From Zingiber officinale (taxonomy: Eukaryota > Streptophyta > Magnoliopsida > Zingiberales > Zingiberaceae): a stretch of DNA of 64,000 bases. Below the pieces are notes generated by a model. That model was not told the origin of the DNA. It saw only the letters and a list, made by a program, of their open reading frames with translations, and did no database searches. The stretch covers positions 32,070,011-32,134,010 of the forward strand of contig NC_056000.1 of the NCBI RefSeq assembly GCF_018446385.1, written 5' to 3'. Below, one piece after another: positions 1 through 11,200 of this stretch. Each line of letters opens with the position of its first letter. Within the stretch, counting starts at the first letter, position 1. The translations under genes were made by a program, and so were the position numbers.

Positions 1-614
1 TCTTGTGAAAAAGTCAACTCCGGGCACCCGAAAGGGTTTCGGGCACCCCGGATAGCTCCGGGCGCCTCGGACTGCTCCGGGCGCCCTTGAGGGAAAAGTC
101 AACCCCATTGACTTTTTCCAGCCCGGGTTTTCTGCTCCGGCTCCGTTCGCTCAGACCGAGTCTTCCGCTCGCTTGGGTGATCTCTGTCATCCAGAATAGG
201 GCTCACCTGAACCCAACTTCCGGTCTTCTCGAGCAGGCTTCCGCTCCAGCTTCTCGTCCCTTGGAATCGCTGTGTGCTTCCTTCTCGTCCACCAACGTAC
301 TCATCCACAGTCTTCGTCCCTCGATCGCACCCCGTGCCGACCTTCTCACTAGCTGCGTCTCTTGCTCCTCGAGCAGTTTTCCGCTTCAGCTTCTCGTCCC
401 TCGGAACCACCGCACGCTTCCTTCTCGTCTGCCGGTGTATTCTTCCACAGCGCCTCGTCCCTCGGACCCACCGCGTGTCGTCCTTCTCTCTAGCTGCGTC
501 TTCCGCTCGACTACATGTGCTCCTAAGTTCCTGCACACTTAGACACAAGGTTAAAAACACACAGGACCTAACTTAACTTATTGATCACACCAAAACAACC
601 TTGGGGTTCCAACA
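1..614 (-). mobile_element. Partial copia-type LTR, cut by the window edge
   Basis: On the minus strand this begins TGTTGGAACCCC at 614 and continues as a relative of the LTRs at 42160-43125, 45598-46567 and 55170-58531: it shares the tracts about GTGATCAATAAGTTAAGTTAGGTCC, the 'lacks/AGAC' rich coding-like shadow and the repeated CCGGGCGCC motifs. The other end lies outside the window, so solo LTR and full element cannot be told apart. Small open frames in both directions are by-products of GC-rich repeat sequence, not genes. Confidence 0.6.
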
Positions 615-1057
615 GCGACTAGCTAGCTCAGTCCTCTATGCTAGAGCACACAGAGCAACACTCTATAGAAATATGTAGCTAGACTTACCCGGAAGCTCAC
701 AAACTCCTTCTCTGGACCTAACAAGTGATAATAACCTAGACAACCTAATGGAGACTTAAATGACAACATTGTCCCTAAAAACGTCATCTATGATATCCTT
801 TTCCATTCACACAATACCAACAGTAACATCTACTAAAAATGTCATCCATGATATTTTTTTTCATTCCTCCAACAGTATGTCCACCCAACTAAAACACAGT
901 CATCTGTCCCTCACTAAGCCTCCTTTTGTTAGACCCTCCTTCTTCCCATCTCTTATTGTTTTCCACCCGTCCTTCACCAAACCTCCTCTTTCCCGACCCT
1001 CTCTTCTCTTCTCTCCCTGCTTTCCTTCTTCCCCAAGTAAGCACTCTCTCCTTTGTC

Positions 1058-1064
1058 TATAAAA
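1058..1064 (+). promoter_or_regulatory. TATA-like box without a matching gene
   Basis: TATAAAA sits in a C/T-rich region and is followed by a leader-like tract without long frames. It could be the promoter of a retroelement or pararetrovirus fossil, or chance. No downstream gene supports it. Confidence 0.3.
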
Positions 1065-1610
1065 GGCCCCCAAACCTCTCCTTTTGGGGCGTCCACTTCT
1101 CCCACTGCCATCACAACTGTCTAAAATCTCCAAGTGTTCTTCAAGTGTGCTTAAGTGTGTTTTCTTTGTAAGTTTTCTTTTGTAAGCTGTCTTTATGTAC
1201 AAATATGTAACTCTCTGAGTTTTCTGGTTGTAATTCCCTGTAAAATTCTCCGCTAAATAAGATATATGTTTATTTTTATGATGATAAACTGAGTTTTGTA
1301 ACAAAGATATTCTATCTATTTTTCTTGGTTCTTTTCCTTAGCCCTTATCCTAATAACCAATAAGGTAAATGGTAACTGTATTAGGAAGAACCAAAATCAT
1401 ATAAGACCTGTGTGGGCTAAGTAAGAAGGGTATATCCTTAACCCAAAATCTTACGCATAAGCCGGGACACTGATTAAACTGTGAGATCCTGAACAAGTGA
1501 GACTCCCTGGAAAACAAACAAGAACAGAAAACAGAGTAAGCATAAAAAAAAGTAAAAATTTACATCATCATTATATTTACTGCATTATTACATTACTGTT
1601 GTTATTTACT

Positions 1611-1815
1611 ATAATTCCGTAATTCACTACTACTATACTTTTCTTTCTACTATTTACTTTACTATTCACTATTACTATTTATTGTTTATGGTTCATTGTA
1701 TCATTATATTATTGTTACCATTTATTATAATTCCGTAATTCACTACTACTATACTTTCTTTTTTACTATTTATTTACTATTCATTTTTACTATTTATTAT
1801 TTACTGTTCATTATT
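1611..1815. repeat. Tandem duplication, period about 116 bp, AT-rich
   Basis: The motif ATAATTCCGTAATTCACTAC occurs at 1611 and again at 1727, each followed by the same run of TACTATTTA-type words. The second copy is slightly diverged and truncated. Confidence 0.7.
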
Positions 1816-2280
1816 ATTATGGTCTGTTTACTAATTTTTTTAAGAAAATAGGGCTCTCTGTTTCTATTTACTTCTAATGTAATTTTTAAAAAGAAACATA
1901 AAAATAATGGTAAAAAAATAGTGCTCTCTGTTTATTATTTATTTCCAACGTAATTTCTAAAAAAAAAGTAATTTTAAAGTATGATTTAATTTTAATAAAA
2001 TTATTTTAAATGGTTGCTACAATAGCAATAGCAACTACATGCAACTATTATATTTTTATTTAACTGTTGTAATACATTATTTATTGTATTTTAGTTGCTG
2101 TAATACTTTTAATTATTTTAAAGTAATTTAATTAATGATTTTTTGTCCTTTTAATTTTTCCCCGTAAAATTATCCGTTTCCCAAACTAGAGCGCGCGATG
2201 GGCACGACGAACGTGCGGCCCTTCGAGTTCGTGCTCGCTCCAGATCGTGTCCGCCCGCCGTGGAGCACTCGCACGACTTC

Positions 2281-5200
2281 ATGGAGACGTCATCTTCCCC
2301 TTCGTCTTCTTCCTCATCCTCCTCCTCCTTTGCCATCACGAGCACCCACACCACATATACCTCCACCTCCAGCGGCGGCGGCGGCGGCGTGCACATCCCA
2401 GTGGAGATCGTGAGCGAGGAAGAGATGGCGTTCATTGAAGCTGCCCTGGCCTCCACTCGCCCCTTCCTCGCCTCTTCCGCTTGCCCCTCTTCTTCCTCCC
2501 GATTCGCCCTCTTCTCTTCCCTTACCTCCATCCTCCCCTGCTCCTCCGTTCCGCCGACCTCCCCCGGGCCTCGTTCCTTCGCCACGTCGTCGGACATTGA
2601 GGATACCGTCCCGCCGACCTCCCCCGGGTCTCGTTCCTTCGCAACGTCTTCGGGCATTGAGGATATCGTCCCGCCTAGATCCTCCCTTCTCGATCAATTT
2701 CGATCCAAAAGGGGGCTTTCCGTTACTGACTTCACTTCCACGGTAGGTTTCGTAAGGTTGATCGTCGTCAATTATCTGCCCAAAATGTTGTTTCTTTCCA
2801 TTTCAATTGTCGATGTTGTTAAGCTACTTTGGATTAAAGATTTATGAATTTGTTTCCACCTATGTTCATCTATCCATCTATTCCATTCTATAGGATGTTC
2901 ATTTCTCTTTGCTCTTTTGAGATGTCATTTTACTGATCCTTATCTGGAGTGCTATTAATATCAGGAATGGTGCGAAAAGCAAATGGAGTTTTTGCTTCAT
3001 TGGGGAAAGCCAAAGAGAACTGAAGCTATGAAAGCTGGTTCTGATCGTCATAGCCAACTCGAAAAGGAGGTGAGTCGTTGAAAGAGACGATCATGCAAAA
3101 TTTTCATAAATCCCAACATTCCTCTTTTGTAAATTGTGTGAAACTGATTCACTAAATTTAAGATGCCTAATCTCATTTTTGAAGTATAATGAATTCTCAT
3201 GAATATTTATCAATTTTCTAGTTTGTGGGAATAGGAACTGGAATTTCAAATCTAGAACACTAAATTATACTCGTATAGTTGTATGTTATGTTATAGATCA
3301 TGTAAAGAAGTAAATTAGATGAAGACATATAAGTGTTAGAACCCTAATTTCTGATGAATCTAAGGAATCTATGAAACACTGGCAATGTTTTTTGTAGTTG
3401 AAATTTCAATTCTTTTAACTGTTAGCATCCTAATTTCCAAGTTCTTTATCATCTCAAAGCAGAAAATCACTAAAAGTATAGAACTGGAATTTTAATTCCA
3501 TAATTTTATTAGTAGACTTGATGTTTTTGATTTTTTTTATTTGTGGATGTTGCGGTCTGGATGAGCTTTAAGTAAACACACATAGCTGCTTTACTTGCAC
3601 ATGAATTTTAAAACACATACTTACTTTTTTTATGCAACCTACTATACTTTATTAGCTCTAAATCTGAATCTTGTGTATTAGATGGTAACTTTAAGAGTTC
3701 TACAATTTGCCATCTGTTAGTTTGTGTCTCTTTTGTGTTGGAAGTTAATGAAAAGAAATGGTACTTATATTTTTTAGCTTAAGATTTAACAGGTGTCAGA
3801 AAAGATTGAACTTCATATTAAGACTATTGAAGATTCTTGGGCAATAAGATTGATGAACTTCATTGTCGGCACAAACCATTTATTATTTGAAGGCATAACC
3901 CGTGAGCTTCCTGTGTATGTATACATTTTATTATTGGTAATTCACTGTTGTCAGAGTGATAGAAGAGACATTTATGTAGTAGTTATTATCAGTTCTTTTT
4001 GCTTCGGTTTCTCCTACACTTGGTTAGTTGGGCTTGTGATAGGAGATAATGGATGGCTGCAACTTTAGCATGGAATCCTGCATAGGATAACATCTTATCT
4101 TTGACTGAAAAGGAATATCTTACATTAATTTCCTCAAATAGCTATTTTTGAAGGTATATTTCTAAAGGTTTGATGATACTAGAGAGGGGTTATTATCTTT
4201 TAGGTGAATGAGATAGGGGAGTTATTACTATAATGGTGATCTGATCAGGTGACCCTTTATCCTGAAAAAATAAATTGTATATATTTGACTCATGATTTGC
4301 CTTATATCAGAGTTGGAGTTATTGAAGGTGTATGGATGGTGGGAGTAATTGATGAAATTAGGATCTCAAGAGATGGAGGTGCTGGTTTACCTTTGTTGGT
4401 GGATACAAAGACACGTCTTAAAGCAACAGTACCTTCCGCAGCACAAAAGAGAAATGGAAGGTAATTTTTTCTTTTGTATATACTTCGTTTTTTTAATCTG
4501 CTGATACTAATCTCACATGTATTAGGAATTCTGTATCATTTGTAACTGTCATCAGCAGTTTTCAAAGAAGGTTGTTTCACTATTCCCATGAAGAAGTTGT
4601 GTATGCATGTTTTCAGTCATTGTCTAGTTAATAATGTTGTGAAATTTCTATGTTCGCACAAAGATAGGTGAGTTAGATATCCAGCAGCAAACTTTGGACC
4701 ATGAATCTAACTGGTCCAGTAAATTATTATATCAAATTCGTATGAACAAGTTGCAATTTGTAAAATTGACTTATCTTGAAGACGTTCCTAGCTCTGTAAA
4801 TGTCCAATTTCAAAAAGATTTTGCAAACTCATGACACATTCACATGGGAAATGTTGGCAATAGAGGATAATGAAGCTCTAATCTAGTCACCTGCTTTAGG
4901 ACAAAAAGGGATTTTGTTGTTAGAACTATCTGTCCTACTCCAATTTTTTTTCCTTTTTTTTTTTTCTGGAAAGAGGTTGAGAATACAAGAGCAAAATTAC
5001 TGATCTTGTCCGAGCGCTGAGTCGACGGACGCTGGGGACGTGGTACTCTCCGCTGTCTCCGACTGGTGGTGTAGATCTCCGGCGAATCTGCAAAGAAGCC
5101 GAGCCGGGAGGGGTTTCTCGGCGACGACCTTCCAACGCTCAAGTCAGGCAGCGAAGAAGCAGAGTAACGTTACTCCTACAGTGATCAAGATTGCATACAT

Positions 5201-8200
5201 TCGTCGAAGTCTAGGGGTCCTTATATAGGACCCCGGGAGGCGTGGGCACGCTTCTCGATGTGTGCATGCTTCCCCAAACATATCTCAGTAGGGTTGTGTC
5301 AGAAAAGCATGCCTGACGCCATTCCGCAATCGTCCGAGCATATCCCGGATGTGACGGTGGAAGATTCCACCGTACGATACTCTGTCCGCTCCGGCCGTCG
5401 ACCATGCTGTTTGTCGGCGGCAGGTGTCTCGAGGATGAAGCTACCAGCTGTCCTTTTTGTCTTCTAGCGTTTCCACCTGCTTCCTGGCCGAGCGGACACT
5501 TCGCTCGGCGCTCTTGGTTTCCGGGAATGCGCCTACCTTGGCCCGGGCGGTGAAGCCCTACTTCTGTGCTCGGATGGAATTGCGCCTTATTGTCATGCGG
5601 CTCCGCTCGACCCATAGACTCTACTTGAGCGTCGGAAACCCGACCCCTAGTCGGGCTGTCTGTCTTTCGTTCGGTCCGGGAGACCCTTGGTCGGATGTCC
5701 GCTCGGCATGACCTCTGTCCGTTCGGCACGACCTTGGGGTTGACTTCCTTGACCGTTGACCTCCACGTGTCGTTGACCTCCCGCCAATGAGGGTCCCCCG
5801 TCCTTACCACCGGATCACATGCCTCCCCCTCAAGTCTAGTCGAAGGAGGCGCTAAGTCCGACTGACTGGACTATGAGTTTAATCGAGCGACATCTACTCT
5901 GCCGCTCCTGATAGTGTACCTCCGTTCGGCTATAGGGAGGTCCAATCGGCCGACCGGCAAGTTGATGGCTATGCCTCGGTAGTTTTGATTTGTATTCACC
6001 GTTTGTCGCGCTACCGTTTTTAAGGACAGTTGGGTCTCCTCGGAATTCGCGTCAATCCTCATTAAGTTGCCCACGCGCGAGTAATGATGTTCATTAAATG
6101 CTGCCCCATCACTGATTGCCACCTGGCAAGTCCGCCGTCATCGTACGGCGAGGGCGTCATCTTCGATGGGACAGATGTCGGTTCAAATCCGACGGTCCGA
6201 TGCCGACGTTCTTTTCGATAACCTGGATCGAACGGTTGCTGTGGACTAAGCCCCGGGTTTATGAAGCGCCGATGCTGATCTTCCTCCTATCGTTCTTGCC
6301 TTCGTGCTTTTGGTGATTCCTCTCGTATCCAGTTTCCCGACGTTCGTTTGCCTCGGCGCCCCGACGAACTTTCGACCTCCCTCTTCTTCACGCTTCGCCT
6401 CCCAGTAAGCCTTCTCCTATCTTTACCTTTTTCTGTGTTCTTCATTCCGGTGGCCTTTGCGCCTATTCAATACAATTCCGACCTCCTCCGTCAACCCTTT
6501 CATTCTTTCTTCCTTTCTTCCTCGGTATTGTCCCGGCGATGGCTAGCACTTCGCAACCTTCTGATCCTTCTCCTGGCCTATGGTATATGACCATGGTAAG
6601 CCGGTTTGACTAGGATGACGCGGGACGCTTCCTTCACGAATTCGAACTTCCTCCTGACCATAGATTAGTTTTGGCCACCTCTTCCGATCGGACCCACAAT
6701 CCGTCGGCCGACACTGTTTGTTTCTTTCGCGACCAATTTGTGGCCGGCCTACGCTTCCCCATACATCCTTTTATCCGTGAAGTTTGTAATTATTTTCGCC
6801 TCCCGCTTGGTCAACTTGTCCCCAACTCTTTTAGGTTGCTCTGCGGCGTAGTGATCCTTTTCAAGCTGCACGGCATTCCCTTAGTCCCCAGAGTGTTCCA
6901 TTATTTTTACTATCCCAAACAGTCCGAGTGGGGTACTTTTCTCTTCTAATCGCGGATCGGTCTTGTCTTTTTCGACAAGATACCGACCTCGAACAAGCAC
7001 TGGAAGGAAAATTATTTTTACCTTCGCTTTCCCGAACGGCCATCCTTTCGCACCAAATGGCAGACCAATGTGCCGAGCCCGCCGGACGTTGGTAAATACA
7101 AGAGCCAGCCGGATTATCTTCATGCAGCCAATCTATTAGCCGACCAGAGGTTCAGTATCAATAAGCTACTTCACGAGGGGGTGTTGTACATATTCGGATT
7201 GAGTCCGATCCGAACGAAGCTTCCGAGCACCATGGGTAAGCGCTTTCCCTGTCCCCGCTCCTTTTGGTCTAACTGATTTATTCTTCTTTTATGCAGCTGA
7301 CATCATGTGGCGCCAAGGCCACCGAGCGGATGAAATTGAAGGCCGCCGAAATAGAAGCAGCAGCGGCTAAGGAGATGGCCGATCTGGGTATCGCGCTAGT
7401 TGGCTCGCATGAGGGCGAGAGCGAAGAGGCTCCAACAGAGGCCCGAGAGTCTACCGGTTGGATCCCTGTAACCAGAGCGATCGGTGATGCTATCTCGTCA
7501 GCCGGTCAGCCTACCTCCGAAGACGTGGGTCAGTCGGCCGACGACTCCCCCTTGATAACACACAAACGTTGTCGAACGGATCTCACATTTGTGGAACCAG
7601 TGACCGAGCCAGTTGACGCCCCCTCTGAAGCGGTCAACCCAGTCCCTGCTTTAACCGAGGCCATCTCTTCGGACCGAACTCCTTCCCAGCTCGACCAACC
7701 AGCGGCCTCCCTCGAAGCACGACCCGTTAGTTCCCTGCCCCGGGTTCGTCTCCGGCTCAGGCGCTTAGGAATAGTTTCTGCTCCGCTCGGCGAGTCATCC
7801 GGTCGATCCATCTCTTCTCAATCCGATCCGAGCGGGCGTCGAACGATCAAGGCCGTCCTCCATCTTCCCACTGAAGAGTTCCTTTTGGCCGCTGATCGGC
7901 CAACTGCTCCGGAGCATCAGGTCACCATCCGAGGACCGCTTGCCAAAGTATGGGAAGATGCGAGGGCTCGCGTTGCCTTGATGACCCCCGGGCAACTCGG
8001 CGATAGCCATCTACAACAAGCAACCGGGGTATGCTCTTTAACCTACTGTATGCTTAATCTTGGTTCTTAACATTATTCCGTCCGAACGGTACTGGGTGGA
8101 GAACATTGTGGTCAGCAATCGCCTGGCTGCCCTGGAGGAAGAATTAAAAAAGCTTCAAATTTTCGGAGGGGCGCCAGCGCAGGGGACATCATACGCCATG

Positions 8201-11200
8201 CTCCGAGCCGAACTGAGCAAATCGGAGAAATTACTGGAGGCCGAACGACACAAGTCCTCTGGCTTGGAAACCAGGATAGCTGGCCTTGAAGCCCAGGTCA
8301 AATCTCACGACCGGGAGATGAAACTGGTGACCAATAGAAAAAATACAGCCATTTCCGATTTAGAGGCCAAGAATCAGCAAGCTCGAGCGCTGGAGCAGCG
8401 TGTCCAGGAGTTAGCCGATCTGCTTTCCCGCTCGGGGGTTTTATAGTCGCCGACCCGACTCTAGAGTTTAACGTCGCCGCTCGACGGTCTTCAAACCGGG
8501 GGGTTTATAGTCGCCGGTCCGACTCTAGAGTTTAACGTCGCCGCTCGACGGTCTTCAAGCCGGGGGGGTTTATAGTCGCCGGTCCGACTCTAGAGTTTAA
8601 CATCGCCGCTCGACGGTCTTCAAGCCGAGGGGTTTATAGTCGCCGGTCCGACTCTAGAGTTTAACGTCGCCGCTCGACGGTCTTCATGTAGGTTGCCGTT
8701 CGGCGAATAATGCTCAGACTCTTCGCAATTTTTCTTATCTTCAATCCTGCAGCCAATGGATATATATGAACGGAACGTACATGAAATGAATTACAATGGT
8801 GCACCTTTTATCCAGCGCGGTACGACTGGAGGTGGTTTACGCTCCATGGTCGATCTAGCCGCCGCCCACCTTCATCTTCCAAGTAGTAGGTACCCAATCG
8901 GAGCTTCTCGACGACTTTAAAGGGCCCCGCCCAGGGAGCTGCCATTTTGCTCACATCGCCGACCGGCTTCACCTTCTTCCGTATAAGATCACCGACCTGG
9001 AATGCTTTGGGAATTACATGCCTGTTGTAATTCTGCTTCATTCTCTGCCTGTACGCCATCAGCCGGACGGTCACTTTAGCTCTTGCTTCGTCCACCAGGT
9101 CCAACTCCAGCTGCCTCCGCTCGGCATTGTCCTCATCGTAGCTTTGGATCCGATCGGACTCCACTCCGACCTCGACTGGGACGACCGCCTCGCCGTCGTA
9201 CACCAAGTGGAACGGTGCTACTCCCGTTCCCTCCTTTGGGGTTGTGCGGATGACCCATAGTACGCCGGGTAGCTCATCTACCCAACTTCCTCCTATGTGA
9301 TCGAGCCGAACCCGAAGTATTCGCAGGATCTCCCGATTGACCACTTCGGCTTGACCGTTGCTCTGATGATACGCCACGGAAGTGAAGTGTTGTTCGATGT
9401 CGTATCTTTTGCACCATTCTTTGAGCTCCTGACCAACAAATTGTCGGCCGTTATCCGAGATGAGTCGACGACGGATGCCGAACCGACAGATTATATGCCG
9501 CCAGATGAACTTTTTGATCATCTGCTCGGTTATCTTGGCTAGTGGTTCGGCTTCGACCCATTTGGAGAAGTAGTCGACTGCCACTAGTAGGAACCTCCGC
9601 TGACCGGTCGCCATGGGGAAAGGCCCTACGATATCCATGCCCCATTGGTCGAACGGGCAGGATACTGTGGACGCCTTCATTTCTGTCGTAGGCCTATGGG
9701 AGAAATTGTGGTACCTTTGACAAGAGAGGCAGGTAGCGACGGTCCGAGCGACGTCTTCTTGTAGAGTTAGCCAGAAGTATCCGACCAGCAGGATCTTCCT
9801 AGCCAGAGACCGGCTGCCCGGATGACCTCCGCAAGATCCTTGGTGTACCTCTTGGAGAATGTACTCTGCGTCCTCCGAGCTGACGCACTTTAACAGCGGT
9901 CGGGAGAATGTCTTCTTGTAAAGTTGGTCCCCGATGAGCGTGAATCGGCCGGCTCTCCTCCTCAATAGTTGGGCTTCCTCCCGATCGGACGGCGTGGCCT
10001 CCGATCGTAAAAATTCAATTATAGATGTCCTCCAATCGCTTGGGAATGTGAGACATTCCATCCGGTCGATGTGCGCCACCAGGGACACTTGCTCGATTGG
10101 TTGCTGGATGACGACCGGCGATATCGAACTGGCAAGCTTGGCTTGCTCATCCGCAGACTGGTTCTCGGCTCGGGGGATCTTCTGTATGACAACTTCTATG
10201 AAGTTGGTCCTGAGCTTTTCAAAGGCCTCCGCATAGAGCCTGAGCCTCGCGTTGTTTATCTCGAAGGATCCTGAGAGTTGCTGAGCGGCCAACTAGGAGT
10301 CTGAGAACAGAGTCACCCGGCTGGCTCCTACGTGCCGCGCGGCCTGCAGGCCAGCTATTAGGACTTCGTACTCCGCTTCATTATTGGTTGCTCGATAGTC
10401 CAGCCGGACGGACAGGTGCATCCGCTCTTCTTGAGGGGAAAACAACAGGATGTCAATTCCGCTCCCGAGCCGAGTGGACGATCCGTCTACAAATACTTTC
10501 CACATAGCTTCGGGCTCGTGGTTTTGCACTTCAGTCACAAAATCTGCCAAGGACTGGGTCTTAATCGCTGAGCGGGGCTGATATTGAATGACGAACTCAC
10601 TCAGCTTCGTTGTCCACTTGATGAGCCGCTCGGACGCTTCTGGATTCAGGAGCACTCTTCCCAGCGGGCTGTTCGTCATCACGATGATTGTATGCGCTAA
10701 GAAATAAGGGTGTAATCTCTGCGCGGCGAGGATCAAGGCAAAAGTCAATTTCTCGAGACCAGTGTAGCGAACTTCAGCATCCTTTAGAATGTGGCTTAAA
10801 AAGTACACGGGCTGCTCTTCGTCGTTCGGCCTTACTAATGCCGAGCCTACAGCATGCTCGGTCAAAGACAAGTAAATACGGAGCGGCTATCCTACAGCCA
10901 GTTTGGCCAGCACGGGTAACGAATTGAGATAAGTCTTCAGCTCCTCGAACGCCCGATCGCATTCCTCGTCCCATTGAAACTTGGTAGCCTTGCGCAGAAT
11001 CTTGAAAAAAGGGGGAGATGAATCGTGATAGCGCCGTTATCCGACCAGTGAGGCGTTGTACTTCTCGAAGATTTCTGGGAGGAGGCATATCTTGCAATGC
11101 TTTTACCTTGCTGGGGTTCGCTTCTATGCCCCGCTCGGTCATAATATAGCCCAAGAAACGCCCGCCCTTTGCTCCGAACAAGCACTTCTGTGGGTTCAGC

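Larger units (their letters stand above)
615..2280. other. Gene-free, AT-rich stretch upstream of EXO5
   Basis: No convincing coding region. It contains a TATA-like block at 1058 with a C/T-rich leader-like tract after it, and AT-rich duplicated sequence at 1611-1815. The last 100 bases before 2281 turn GC-rich and form the EXO5 5' region. An upstream ATG at 2198 is out of frame with EXO5 and would overlap its start if the transcript begins above it. Confidence 0.6.

Noticed and set aside
2198-2413. Small gene starting at 2198
   Set aside because: It overlaps EXO5 exon 1 out of frame and is Pro/Arg-rich shadow; at most an overlapping upstream ORF.
5258-5711. Small secreted-like frames in the Tat LTR
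   Set aside because: Both LTRs carry them as by-products of GC-rich LTR sequence; no conservation beyond that of the LTR itself.
8434-8690. CRISPR-like array
   Set aside because: The units are contiguous with no unique spacers, and the DNA is eukaryotic.
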